DNA of 64,000 nucleotides from Tahibacter harae (GTDB lineage Bacteria > Pseudomonadota > Gammaproteobacteria > Xanthomonadales > Rhodanobacteraceae), in the NCBI RefSeq assembly GCF_024437735.1, contig NZ_JANFQO010000015.1, positions 1 to 64,000 on the forward strand, in the 5' to 3' direction. The translations under genes and the position numbers were made by a program. The notes under the pieces are model-generated. The model was not told the DNA's origin, did no database searches, and saw only the letters and a program-made list of their open reading frames with translations. This document shows, piece by piece, positions 19,464 to 29,479 of the stretch; the stretch's first letter is position 1; each line of letters starts with the position of its first letter.

Positions 19464-19835
19464 CTACCCGATCCCGCGCCGCAGATCCTGGCAACGTTCC
19501 TGCTGCGCGGCCGGCGGCAGGGCGCGGATTTCCGCGATGGCGCGCTCGATCCGGCGGCGCGCCTCGGCCTCGGCGGCGCCGTCACCCTCCCCGCCGCGCG
19601 CGGCCGCCTCGCCCCGGGCCAGCGCCGCCTGATTGCGCTGCAACCAGCCGGCCAGGGCTTCCGCATGGGCGCTGGCCTGGGCCGGCTGGCGCTCGGTGCA
19701 ATAGGCCAGCACGCCGGCATACACCAGGGATTGCAGGTACAGCGCCTCGTCCTCCGCCACATCCGCGGCCGCGGCCAGGCCGGACAGCAGCGCGGGCACT
19801 GCCCGCGTGAAAAACCGCCGCGCAATCCGCCGCAT
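19464..19835 (-). CDS. Small exported protein of unknown function
   Basis: A 123-residue protein opening with RRIARRFFTRAVPALLSGLAAAADVAEDEA, a twin-arginine-rich basic region and short hydrophobic core that look like an export signal. The mature part is helical and has two cysteines (AYCTERQP and QERCQDLRR), probably a disulfide in the periplasm. The ATG at 19833-19835 follows a strong AGGAGGA site by five bases, which fixes the start; the much longer open frame to 21380 is antisense shadow of the dehydrogenase gene. Function unknown. It converges on the peptidase gene. Confidence 0.7.
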   Translation of the reverse strand: MRRIARRFFTRAVPALLSGLAAAADVAEDEALYLQSLVYAGVLAYCTERQPAQASAHAEALAGWLQRNQAALARGEAAARGGEGDGAAEAEARRRIERAIAEIRALPPAAQQERCQDLRRGIG

Positions 19836-20030
19836 GATTCCTCCTGCCACTCCGGCCCGCGCCGGCGACAGCCGGATTGGAAGGGCCGACGCCGACGTAT
19901 GGCAATTCAACAACTGTGCACCCGGCCCGCGACGCAGCCCGTCCGGGCCGGGACCGGGCCGTCCTGCCCGCCGCGGCGGTGCCGCGCGCCGGCCTGCTAG
20001 ACTGTGCGCTTTTCCGCCGCCGGGCCGTCC

Positions 20031-21326
20031 ATGAATCCAGCACCCCTCGCCGCTCCGGAGCAGATTCGCGTCGGCATCATCGGCCTGGGCTATGTGGGAC
20101 TGCCGCTGGCGGTGGAATTCGGCCGCCAGCTGCCGACCCTGGGTTTCGACATCAATGCCGCACGCATCGCCGAACTGCAGGCCGGGCGCGACCACACGCG
20201 CGAAGTCGGCGCGGCGGAACTGGCCTCGGCCGCACAGTTGCGCTACAGCGCCGATGCGGCCGCACTGGCCGGCTGCAATGTCTATATCGTCACCGTGCCC
20301 ACGCCGATCGACGCGGCCAAGCGGCCGGATTTCACCCCGCTGCTGGCCGCCAGCCGCAGCGTAGGCCGGCACCTGACCCGCGGCGACGTGGTGGTGTTCG
20401 AATCCACGGTCTATCCCGGCGCCACCGAGGAAGTCTGCATCCCGGTGCTGGAGCAGGAATCGGGCCTGGTATACAACGTGGATTTCTACGCCGGCTACAG
20501 CCCCGAGCGCATCAATCCGGGCGACCACAGCCGGCGCCTGCCCGATATCGTCAAGATCACCTCCGGCTCCGCGCCGGCGGCGGCGGATTTCGTCGATGCG
20601 CTGTACCGCCGCATCATCCGCGCCGGCACGCACAAGGCCTCCAGCATCCGCGTGGCCGAGGCGGCCAAGGTGATCGAGAACACCCAGCGCGATCTGAACA
20701 TCGCCCTGATCAACGAGCTGGCACAGATCTTCTGCAAGCTGGGCCTGGACACCCAGGAAGTGCTGCAGGCCGCGGCGACCAAGTGGAATTTCCTCGGCTT
20801 CCGCCCCGGCCTGGTCGGCGGCCACTGCATAGGCGTGGATCCCTACTACCTGACCCACAAGGCGCAGGAGATAGGCCACCATCCCGAAGTCATACTCGCC
20901 GGCCGCCGCATCAACGACGGCATGGGCGCGCATGTGGCCCAGCGCGTGATGCGGCTGATGACGCGGCGGCGCATTGCCCTGGTCGATGCGCGCGTGCTGG
21001 TGCTGGGCCTGACCTTCAAGGAGAACTGCCCGGACCTGCGCAATACCCGCGTCGTCGACGTGATCGCCGAGCTGCGCAGCTACGGCATCGCCGTGGATGT
21101 GTTCGACCCCTGCGGCGACGCTGCCCAGGCGCGGGCGGAATACGGCCTGGACCTGCTGCCCGGGCTGCCGCGCGACGGCGGCTACGACGCCATCGTGCTG
21201 GCCGTGGCGCACCGCGAATTCGCCGAACTGGGCGCTGCCCGCCTGCGCGCCTGCGGCCGGGCCGGCGCGGTACTGTTCGACGTCAAGAGCCTGCTGCCGC
21301 GGGAGGACGTCGACGAGCGCCTCTGA
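20031..21326 (+). CDS. Nucleotide-sugar 6-dehydrogenase (TviB/WbpA-like)
   Basis: A 431-residue UDP-glucose/GDP-mannose dehydrogenase family protein that oxidises C6 of a UDP-sugar to the acid with two NAD+. The Rossmann motif VGIIGLGYVGLPLAVEFG is at residues 14-31; FESTVYPGATEEV, YSPERINPGDHSRRLPDIVKITSG, AKVIENTQRDLNIALINE and the catalytic-cysteine block GGHCIGVDPYYL follow. These blocks match the VipA/TviB/WbpA branch (UDP-GlcNAc or UDP-GalNAc) better than plain UDP-glucose dehydrogenase. The next gene is a sugar epimerase, so the pair should make an epimerised UDP-uronic acid. The ATG at 20031 starts just before the Rossmann fold. Confidence 0.9.
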   Translation: MNPAPLAAPEQIRVGIIGLGYVGLPLAVEFGRQLPTLGFDINAARIAELQAGRDHTREVGAAELASAAQLRYSADAAALAGCNVYIVTVPTPIDAAKRPDFTPLLAASRSVGRHLTRGDVVVFESTVYPGATEEVCIPVLEQESGLVYNVDFYAGYSPERINPGDHSRRLPDIVKITSGSAPAAADFVDALYRRIIRAGTHKASSIRVAEAAKVIENTQRDLNIALINELAQIFCKLGLDTQEVLQAAATKWNFLGFRPGLVGGHCIGVDPYYLTHKAQEIGHHPEVILAGRRINDGMGAHVAQRVMRLMTRRRIALVDARVLVLGLTFKENCPDLRNTRVVDVIAELRSYGIAVDVFDPCGDAAQARAEYGLDLLPGLPRDGGYDAIVLAVAHREFAELGAARLRACGRAGAVLFDVKSLLPREDVDERL

Positions 21327-21420
21327 GGCGCGCGTATCATGCGCTGCCGCAGGGTTTCCCGCGGAACGCGAAAAGAACAATAAATCCGATTACCCGACAA
21401 TCAGTTAGGGAAAAAGCTTC

Positions 21421-22428
21421 ATGCGAATCCTGATTACGGGCGCTGCCGGCTTCATCGGTTCCGCCCTGGCCCACGCCCTGCTCGACCGCGGCGACGAGGT
21501 ACTGGGCTACGACAACCTCAACGACTACTACGACGTCAGCCTCAAGCAGGCCCGGCTGGACCGCCTGCTGCTGCGCGACGGCTTCCGTTTCGTGCGCGCC
21601 GCACTGGAGGACCGCGCCGCGCTGGACGCGGCCTTCGCCGATTTCCGCCCGGAGCGCGTGGTCAACCTCGCCGCCCAGGCCGGCGTGCGCTATTCGCTGG
21701 AAAACCCGCGCGCCTATGTCGATGCCAACATCGTCGGCTTCCTCAACATCCTGGAAGCCTGCCGCGAGCGGCATGTCGAACACCTGGTCTACGCCTCGTC
21801 CAGCTCGGTCTACGGCGGCAACCGCAAGCTGCCGTTCTCGGTGGACGACAGTGTGGACCACCCGCTCAGCCTCTACGCCGCCAGCAAGAAGACCAACGAG
21901 CTGATGGCGCATACCTACAGCCATCTCTACCAGCTGCCGACCACCGGCCTGCGCTTCTTCACTGTCTACGGCCCCTGGGGCCGCCCGGACATGGCGCTGT
22001 TCCTGTTCACGCGCAAGATCCTCGCCGGCGAACCCATAGACGTGTTCAATTACGGCCGGCACACGCGCGATTTCACCTATATCGACGACATCGTCGAAGG
22101 CGTGATCCGCACCCTGGACCGCGTGCCCGGACCGGATCCGCACTTCGATCCGCTGGCGCCCACGCCGGCCAGCGGCCAGGCGCCGTACCGCGTCTACAAC
22201 ATCGGCAACCACCAGCCGGTGGAGCTGTCGCGCTATATCGAACTGGTCGAGCAGGCCCTGGGCATGACCGCGCAGAAAAACCTGCTGCCGCTGCAGCCCG
22301 GCGACGTGCCCGACACCTCGGCCGACGTGGACGCGCTGATGCGCGACACCGGCTACCGTCCGGATACGCCGGTGGAAGTCGGCGTGGAGCGCTTCGTACG
22401 CTGGTACCGCGAGTTCTACGGCGTCTGA
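21421..22428 (+). CDS. NAD-dependent UDP-uronate 4-epimerase (LpsL-like)
   Basis: A 335-residue extended short-chain dehydrogenase. The NAD site [20 protein letters not shown] is at residues 6-25 and [20 protein letters not shown] is characteristic of UDP-glucuronate epimerases. The catalytic YxxxK is YAASKKTNE near residue 157, with SSSSVYGG supplying the serine. Such enzymes turn UDP-glucuronic acid into UDP-galacturonic acid for capsule or LPS. It lies 94 bases after the dehydrogenase gene, same strand, so the two probably act in sequence. No glycosyltransferase genes are near. Confidence 0.9.
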   Translation: MRILITGAAGFIGSALAHALLDRGDEVLGYDNLNDYYDVSLKQARLDRLLLRDGFRFVRAALEDRAALDAAFADFRPERVVNLAAQAGVRYSLENPRAYVDANIVGFLNILEACRERHVEHLVYASSSSVYGGNRKLPFSVDDSVDHPLSLYAASKKTNELMAHTYSHLYQLPTTGLRFFTVYGPWGRPDMALFLFTRKILAGEPIDVFNYGRHTRDFTYIDDIVEGVIRTLDRVPGPDPHFDPLAPTPASGQAPYRVYNIGNHQPVELSRYIELVEQALGMTAQKNLLPLQPGDVPDTSADVDALMRDTGYRPDTPVEVGVERFVRWYREFYGV

Positions 22429-22674
22429 GCCTCTGCCGGCTTGCACAGCCGGCCTGCCGCCGCCACCTCGCCCGGCGGCAGACGGCCGCAGCGGCGTGAA
22501 CGAATGTGGCCGCCGCCGGCCCAGGCTGGCAGCCCGGCCCGGCTCTGGCGCATAGTGCGCGCCCGCCGCGCCGCATACTGCCCGCGCCCGGCCATGAAGC
22601 GGCCCGGCGCCGCGCCGCAAGCGGCCAGAAAACGCTGCTGAACTGGCCAGACCTTTGTTTTCCGGAGTTAGCCC

Positions 22675-24510
<1,836 letters not shown>

Positions 24511-24543
24511 GCGCGCTGGCGCGTTCCTGGCGCACCCTCAAAA

Positions 24544-24571
24544 GGCGGGAGCTTCGCTGGAGGCTCCCGCC
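24544..24571 (+). terminator. Intrinsic terminator after glmS
   Basis: GGCGGGAGC pairs perfectly with GCTCCCGCC across a ten-base loop and is followed by GGTTTCCC. The T run is short. It lies between the converging glmS and VOC genes and could stop both. Confidence 0.65.
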
Positions 24572-24591
24572 GGTTTCCCACGACAGGACTG

Positions 24592-24969
24592 TCACGCGGC
24601 GCGGTTGATCACCGCTTCTATCCAATAGCCATCCGGATCATAGACAAAGGCCGCGTAGTAGTTGTCGCCGTAGTGCGGACGAAGCCCGGGCGCGCCCAGA
24701 TCTTTCGCACCCTGCTCCAGCGCCGCCGCATGGAACGCATCCACCGCCGCACGCGACGGCGCGACGAACGCCAGATGAAAGCCGGAAGGCGGCAGCTGCA
24801 CCTGGGCACGCTGCTTGATTGCAAAAAGATCGTTTTCGTCTTCAATGCCGTAGCCGGCAGCCGTGTCCGAAGTCCATACGCGGCGATAGCCCAGCATCGC
24901 CAGCACCACGTCGTAGAAAGCGGTGGAACGCGCGAGGTCGGTCACCGCAAAGGAAATATGGTGCAGCAT
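24592..24969 (-). CDS. VOC (glyoxalase-fold) family protein
   Basis: A 125-residue protein with the paired beta-alpha-beta-beta-beta modules of the vicinal oxygen chelate superfamily: LHHISFAVTDLARSTAFYDVVLAMLGYR at the N-terminus and HYGDNYYAAFVYDPDGYWIEAVI at the C-terminus. His in the first module and Glu in WIEAV fit metal ligand positions. Members include lyases, dioxygenases and resistance proteins; the sequence does not allow a choice. The start at 24969 opens directly with the first strand; upstream in-frame ATGs would add an unrelated leader. Confidence 0.85.
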   Translation of the reverse strand: MLHHISFAVTDLARSTAFYDVVLAMLGYRRVWTSDTAAGYGIEDENDLFAIKQRAQVQLPPSGFHLAFVAPSRAAVDAFHAAALEQGAKDLGAPGLRPHYGDNYYAAFVYDPDGYWIEAVINRAA

Positions 24970-25123
24970 GGCTGTACTCCGTGGGGCCAGCCGCCATCCT
25001 GGGTGGATTGCGGCGGTGCCGGAACTGCCGGCAGTAATGGCATCGGCGGCCCTTGCGGTTGCTGTGGCGAGCGATTGCAGAGGCAACGATCACTGCAACG
25101 CATCGGCGGTCAGAAGCTTCCGG

Positions 25124-27148
25124 CTACCTGCGCCACTCGATTCCCGCAAACACCGAGCGCCCGTCGCCCGGCAGGAACTGCCGGCTGTCGCGGCCCAGCG
25201 CATCGGCGATGACGCCGGTAGTTGCGGCATAGCGCCTGTCGCCGAGGTTGCGCGCATCCACGAACCAGCGCCATTGCGCGCCGGCCTCGCCGCCCACGCG
25301 CAGGCCGGCGACGGCGTACGAATCCGCGGCGAAGCTGTTGGCATGGTCGATATAAGAGCGCTGCGGCGACCATTCGAGCGTCGGTGCCAGATACCAGCGG
25401 CCCAGGCTCCAGCGCAGCTCGGCGCGCAGCAGCTGCGGCGCCACGCCGGCCAGGCGGTTGTCGCCGTAGACCGCATCGCCGTCGAAGCGGAAATCGTTGA
25501 GCAGATAGGCTGCACGCAGTTCGGCGGAATCCGCGAAACGCCAGGTCGCGGAGAGTTCCATGCCCTGGTGGCGCGTGCGCGGCGCATTTACCGTGCCGCG
25601 CGGATTGCCGTCGGCATCGCTGAGCGACAGCAATTCGTCGCGCATGTCGGCGCGGTACAGCGCCGCATCCAGCGCGACTGCGGCACGCTCCACGCGCAGG
25701 CCGATCTCGCCGCTCGTGGCCTTCTGTGCATCGACCAGGGTCACCTGCGGACCGCCCGCCAGTTCGCCGAAGCTCGGCGGCTCGTAGCTGCGGCTGATAT
25801 TGCCGAATACGGTCACGCCGTCGGCCCATTCATGCCGCAGGCCCAGCTTGGGGCTGACGCCGGAATAACTGCGCGCATAGCTCTCGTCGCGGCCGCCCGT
25901 GATCAGCCTGTCCTGCGCCTCGCGCCGGTTGCGCAAAGCCTGCAGGCCGAATACCAGCGCCGTGGCCGGCGTGAGGTAGTACTGCTGCTCAGCAAAGACG
26001 GACAGGCGCGTGGCCTCGCTGTCGAAGGCATTGGTCGGGGCGCCGCGGGCACCGCCGATATTGGCGTAGCGGCGATCGCGCAGGCTGCCGTCGATTAGCG
26101 CCGCGCCCGCCGTGAATACGCTGCGCCGGCCGCCCCACTGCGCCTCGTGGCGCCAGCGCAGATTGACGCCGGCATCGCGCGAATCCTGCACCAGCACCTG
26201 GAAGATGGGATGGTTGAGGTGCTTGTAGGCGTAGAACGCGCCGAACTCCAGCTCGCCGCCGCCGTCCAGCTGCAGCGCGGTGCGATTGGCCAGGCGGGTC
26301 AGCGCGAAATCGCGCCGCTGGTCGCCGCTGAGATTGCCGGGTGCGGCCCGGCGCGGATCCGATTCCAGTTCGGCCCGCGTCAGGCTGCCGGGCAGCGCGG
26401 AATGGGTGTCGACGCGGCTGAGGTAGAAGCGCGTCTCGCCGCCATCCAGCTGCACGCCGTAATTGGAGAAAAAGCGATAAGTCTCCTGCTGCGCGTGATC
26501 GCGGAAGCCATCCTGGCCGAAGGCGCTGAGACTGGCGTAGTAATCCTGCCGCGCATCGCTGCCGGCGAAGGCAGCCTGGGCGCGTCCATAGCCGAAGCTG
26601 CCGCCTTCCAGGCGCAGCGTGAGCGGCGCCACATCGCGGCCGGTGGGGCTGACGAAGTTCACCGCGCCGCCCAGCGCGGCCGCGCCGTATTGCAGCGCAT
26701 TGGCGCCGCGGTAGACCTCGATATAGCGCGCCGCCAGCGGCTCCACCGCCTGGAAATCGCCGCCGCCGTCGGCCTGGTTGAGGTAGACGCCGTCCTGCAG
26801 CAGCTCCAGCCCGCGCAGATGAAACGTGCGCTGCAGACCGGAACCGCGTATCGACAGACGCGACTCTTCGGAGCCGAAGCGCGGCTGCACGAAGACGCCG
26901 GCCGCATAGCCCAGCGCATCGGCCAGCGTGCTGGCACGCTGTTCGCGGTAGCGCTCCGCGTCGATCACGCCGGCACCGCCGGCGGTCTCGTCCAGGCGCC
27001 GGCGCGCGGCCTCGACCGCAGCGCGCTGCGTCGTCGCCTCGACTTCGATCCGCGGCAGCACCTCGCGCCGCTCGCCGGCATCCGGCAGCGGCGGCGGGTT
27101 GAGAACCAGTGCGAGGACGACGGCCTGGGACAACGGCAGCAAAACCAT
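25124..27148 (-). CDS. TonB-dependent outer-membrane receptor
   Basis: A 674-residue receptor. A short signal peptide (VLLPLSQAVVLALVLNPPPLPDA) is followed by a TonB-box-like segment, a plug domain (about 40-160: TLADALGYAAGVFVQPRFGSEESRLSIRGSG, GLELLQDGVYLN, EVYRGANALQYGAAALGGAVNFVSPTG) and a beta-barrel ending in VFAGIEWRR with the terminal aromatic/charged motif. The barrel region carries the late block YDDRLAG-like VYGDNRLAGVAPQLLRAELRW. Substrate unknown; relatives take up siderophores or metals. The ATG at 27146-27148 follows GGAG by nine bases. Two perfect palindromes matching RegA operators lie 58-178 bases upstream, so redox control is likely. Confidence 0.92.
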   Translation of the reverse strand: MVLLPLSQAVVLALVLNPPPLPDAGERREVLPRIEVEATTQRAAVEAARRRLDETAGGAGVIDAERYREQRASTLADALGYAAGVFVQPRFGSEESRLSIRGSGLQRTFHLRGLELLQDGVYLNQADGGGDFQAVEPLAARYIEVYRGANALQYGAAALGGAVNFVSPTGRDVAPLTLRLEGGSFGYGRAQAAFAGSDARQDYYASLSAFGQDGFRDHAQQETYRFFSNYGVQLDGGETRFYLSRVDTHSALPGSLTRAELESDPRRAAPGNLSGDQRRDFALTRLANRTALQLDGGGELEFGAFYAYKHLNHPIFQVLVQDSRDAGVNLRWRHEAQWGGRRSVFTAGAALIDGSLRDRRYANIGGARGAPTNAFDSEATRLSVFAEQQYYLTPATALVFGLQALRNRREAQDRLITGGRDESYARSYSGVSPKLGLRHEWADGVTVFGNISRSYEPPSFGELAGGPQVTLVDAQKATSGEIGLRVERAAVALDAALYRADMRDELLSLSDADGNPRGTVNAPRTRHQGMELSATWRFADSAELRAAYLLNDFRFDGDAVYGDNRLAGVAPQLLRAELRWSLGRWYLAPTLEWSPQRSYIDHANSFAADSYAVAGLRVGGEAGAQWRWFVDARNLGDRRYAATTGVIADALGRDSRQFLPGDGRSVFAGIEWRR

Positions 27149-27205
27149 GCAACTCACTCCTTTCCACAAACGCGCCAGTACGCCACGGCCGCGGCCGGCG
27201 CGGGA

Positions 27206-27222
27206 TGCGACCGACCGTCGCA
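27206..27222. promoter_or_regulatory. Putative RegA operator 1 upstream of the receptor gene
   Basis: TGCGAC-CGACC-GTCGCA is a perfect six-base inverted repeat with a five-base spacer. It fits the RegA/PrrA/ActR half-site pattern GCGNC...GNCGC and is shared with the sites at 27306 and 29367. The centre lies about 66 bases upstream of the receptor start codon. Confidence 0.55.
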
Positions 27223-27269
27223 GCCGCCGGCGGGGCGATTCCGGCGTGAGTGCATCGCAGCAAGGCATT

Positions 27270-27288
27270 CCGTTGCGTGGCGCAACGG
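27270..27288. promoter_or_regulatory. Perfect palindrome CCGTTGCG-TGG-CGCAACGG
   Basis: An eight-base inverted repeat with a three-base spacer, midway between the two RegA-like operators. It differs from them in sequence and spacing, so it could bind another dimeric regulator or be a related site. Confidence 0.4.
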
Positions 27289-27305
27289 GCAGACGCTGCT
27301 GCGCG

Positions 27306-27326
27306 GGTGCGACCGACTGTCGCACC
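27306..27326. promoter_or_regulatory. Putative RegA operator 2 upstream of the receptor gene
   Basis: GGTGCGAC-CGACT-GTCGCACC is a perfect eight-base inverted repeat with the same five-base spacer as operator 1, 102 bases away centre to centre. The regA gene itself ends at 27562, 236 bases to the right. Confidence 0.6.
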
Positions 27327-27561
27327 CAGCGGAGCTCCGCTTCAGTGCGAGCGCCGCGGGAAAGGCTGTGGGGCCGTCTGGCGGAACAGCCGAGGCAGCT
27401 GTGCAGGCGTCCCGGCCGGCGATCTCGCCGATGCCGTCGCCTGAATATGTTCCACAAAATTCAACAGCGCGCGAAAACAGCCGCAGCCGCATGGCGATGC
27501 GCAGTCGCTGCCAACCAGCGCCCGGCGCGCCGCTTTGCGGCGGCAGCAAACCGGAGCGGTT

Positions 27562-28089
27562 CTAGCGCTCCAGCCTTTCGGGCCCCGGCCGTTTGGCCAG
27601 CTTGCGCTGCAGGCTGCGCCGGTGCATGCCGAGCAGGCGCGCCGCGGCCGAAACATTGCCGTCGCACTGCTGCAGCGCCTGCTGGATATGCTCCCATTCC
27701 AGCCGGCTCAGCGGCGTCATGGTGTCCACGTCCTCGACGAAAGGTTCATCCTGCAGCGCGCGGATCAGGGCCTGGGCAGTCACCGGCTTGGGCAGGTAGT
27801 TGTCGGCGCCGCGCTTGATCGCCTCCACCGCGGTCGCGACGCTGGCATAGCCGGTGACCAGGATGATCTGCATATCGGCACGCGCCGCACGCAGCGGCGC
27901 GATCAGGTTCAGGCCGGAGCTGGCGCCGATCTTCAGATCGACCAGGGCGAACTCCGGCGCCTCCTGCGCCACCAGCTGCAGCGCCGCAGCCGCATCGCAA
28001 GCCACGCGCACGCGCAGGCCGCGGCGCTCCAGCGAACGCTGCAGCACCTGGGCGTAGACTGCATCGTCGTCGATGAGCAGGCCGTTCAC
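27562..28089 (-). CDS. regA: RegA/PrrA/ActR-type redox response regulator
   Basis: A 175-residue two-domain regulator. The receiver domain (1-115) starts NGLLIDDDAVYAQVLQRSLERRG, has the phosphoacceptor Asp in FALVDLKIGASSGL and the LVTGYASVATAVEAIKRGADNYLPKP segment. The C-terminal Fis-like helix-turn-helix GNVSAAARLLGMHRRSLQRKLAKR is nearly the RegA signature. It controls energy and redox genes on signals from RegB. The start is GTG at 28087-28089, overlapping the regB stop as GTGA; upstream in-frame codons are antisense to nothing but regB in another frame. Candidate operators lie downstream, before the receptor gene. Confidence 0.92.
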   Translation of the reverse strand: MNGLLIDDDAVYAQVLQRSLERRGLRVRVACDAAAALQLVAQEAPEFALVDLKIGASSGLNLIAPLRAARADMQIILVTGYASVATAVEAIKRGADNYLPKPVTAQALIRALQDEPFVEDVDTMTPLSRLEWEHIQQALQQCDGNVSAAARLLGMHRRSLQRKLAKRPGPERLER

Positions 28090-29330
28090 GGCGCGGCCCC
28101 CAGGCTCAGCGGCAGTTCGAAATGCACGCGCAGGCCGCCGCCTTCGGCCTGGTCCAGCGCCAGCCGGCCGCCCAGGCGCTCCACCGTCGCATGCGACAGC
28201 ACCAGCCCCACACCCATGCCGCCGGGCTTGCTGCTGCGCAGCCACTGCTGCGGCAGGCGCTGCGCGCCCGGCTCCAGGCCGCGGCCGAAATCACGTACGC
28301 TGCCGCGCAGGCAGCCCTGTTTCCACTCCATCGCAAGATCCACTTGTACCGAGCCGGCCGCCTGGCTGGCGTCGGCGGCGTTGTTGAGCAGGGCCTGCAG
28401 CAGATGGCCCACGCCCGCATCCCAGGCCACGACCAGGCCGGCCGGCAATTCGCCGCTGCGCCCCAGGCGCACGGTGGGCCGCAGCAGCAGCCAGCGATCT
28501 ACCAGTTGTTCCAGCGCCTCGTCCAGCGGGCGCCGCTGTCCCATCGCATCGGCCGGCTGCGACAGCTGGCGCACGCGGTCGCGGCATTCGTCGATCAGGC
28601 TGCGCATCAGCTCGGCCTCGGCCTGCTGCGGGCTGCCCGGCGCGGCATCGTCCAGCGCATCCTCCACCATCAAGGTCAAGGTGCCCAGCGGCGTGTTGAG
28701 TTCATGCGCCACCGCCGCCGCATGCGTGGCCAGCGCGACGATGCCTTCGCTGCGGGCGAACTGCTCGCGCAGGCGCGCCAGTTCGCGCTCGCGCTCGCGC
28801 AGGGCATGAGCGAGCCGGGTCAGGAACCACGCCACCACAGCAGCCGAGATGGCGAAATTCACCGCCATGCCCCACAGGTGCAGATCCATCGCATCGCCAT
28901 AGGCGCCGTGCAGATGTGGCAGCGGCTGGCCGGCCACGGTGGAAACCGCATAGCCCGCGCCGCTGGCCAGCAGCACGACCGCCACGCCGCGCCAGGGCAA
29001 GGCCACCGCGGCCAGGGCGATCGGCAGCAGGAACAGCGAGGCGAAGGGATTCATCGCGCCGCCGCTCCAGCCGATCATCCAGGTGAGGCTGGCGACGTCG
29101 ACCAGCATATGGCGCAGTGCCGCGCGCTGGTCCTCCGCCGCACTGCGCCGTGAGCGCCAGGCCCAGGTGTTGAACAGCGCCAGCGCCGCCACGCCGCCCC
29201 ACAGCGGCAAGGCGGGCAACCGCAGGCCGAACACATGCACGGCCAGCAGCACGGCCAGGGCCTGGCCGGCCACGGCGATCCAGCGCAGCGTGGTCAGACT
29301 GTGCAGCAGTCCCGGAGAAGTCGTCGCCAT
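28086..29330 (-). CDS. regB: RegB/PrrB-type redox sensor histidine kinase
   Basis: A 414-residue membrane kinase. About six helices fill residues 10-185; the third-fourth helix region contains GGAMNPFASLFLLP, matching the GGxxNPF quinone-binding motif of RegB. The dimerisation histidine is in ATHAAAVAHELNTPLGTL, as in RegB (HEL-TPL), and the ATPase domain follows with NNAADAS (N box), DFGRGLEP (G1) and GGMGVGLVLSHATVERLGG (G2). It should phosphorylate RegA when the quinone pool is reduced. The start at 29330 places the first helix properly; the frame stays open to 29489 without similarity. It overlaps regA by GTGA. Confidence 0.93.
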   Translation of the reverse strand: MATTSPGLLHSLTTLRWIAVAGQALAVLLAVHVFGLRLPALPLWGGVAALALFNTWAWRSRRSAAEDQRAALRHMLVDVASLTWMIGWSGGAMNPFASLFLLPIALAAVALPWRGVAVVLLASGAGYAVSTVAGQPLPHLHGAYGDAMDLHLWGMAVNFAISAAVVAWFLTRLAHALRERERELARLREQFARSEGIVALATHAAAVAHELNTPLGTLTLMVEDALDDAAPGSPQQAEAELMRSLIDECRDRVRQLSQPADAMGQRRPLDEALEQLVDRWLLLRPTVRLGRSGELPAGLVVAWDAGVGHLLQALLNNAADASQAAGSVQVDLAMEWKQGCLRGSVRDFGRGLEPGAQRLPQQWLRSSKPGGMGVGLVLSHATVERLGGRLALDQAEGGGLRVHFELPLSLGAAP

Positions 29331-29366
29331 GGGCGGAACTTTACGCCGTCGCCGCCGCATCCGCGC

Positions 29367-29383
29367 TGCGACCATCGGCCGCA
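29367..29383. promoter_or_regulatory. Putative RegA operator between regB and btaA
   Basis: TGCGAC-CATCG-GCCGCA has the same half-sites and the same five-base spacer as the operators near 27206 and 27306, with one deviation (GCCGCA for GTCGCA) that the GNCGC consensus allows. It lies 37 bases upstream of regB and about 100 bases upstream of btaA, a position suited to control both. Confidence 0.45.
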
Positions 29384-29479
29384 GGCCGCGGCGGCGCCCG
29401 TGCCGCAACCCTGGCGCCCGCCCGGTCACGGGCTTGTCATGCCCAGGCACTAGCGTGCGCGCCAGCACACCAGCAGCCG

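Noticed and set aside
29425-29450. Pho box upstream of btaA
   Set aside because: Only one half-site-like word (TTGTCAT) is present; the second half at the proper spacing is missing.
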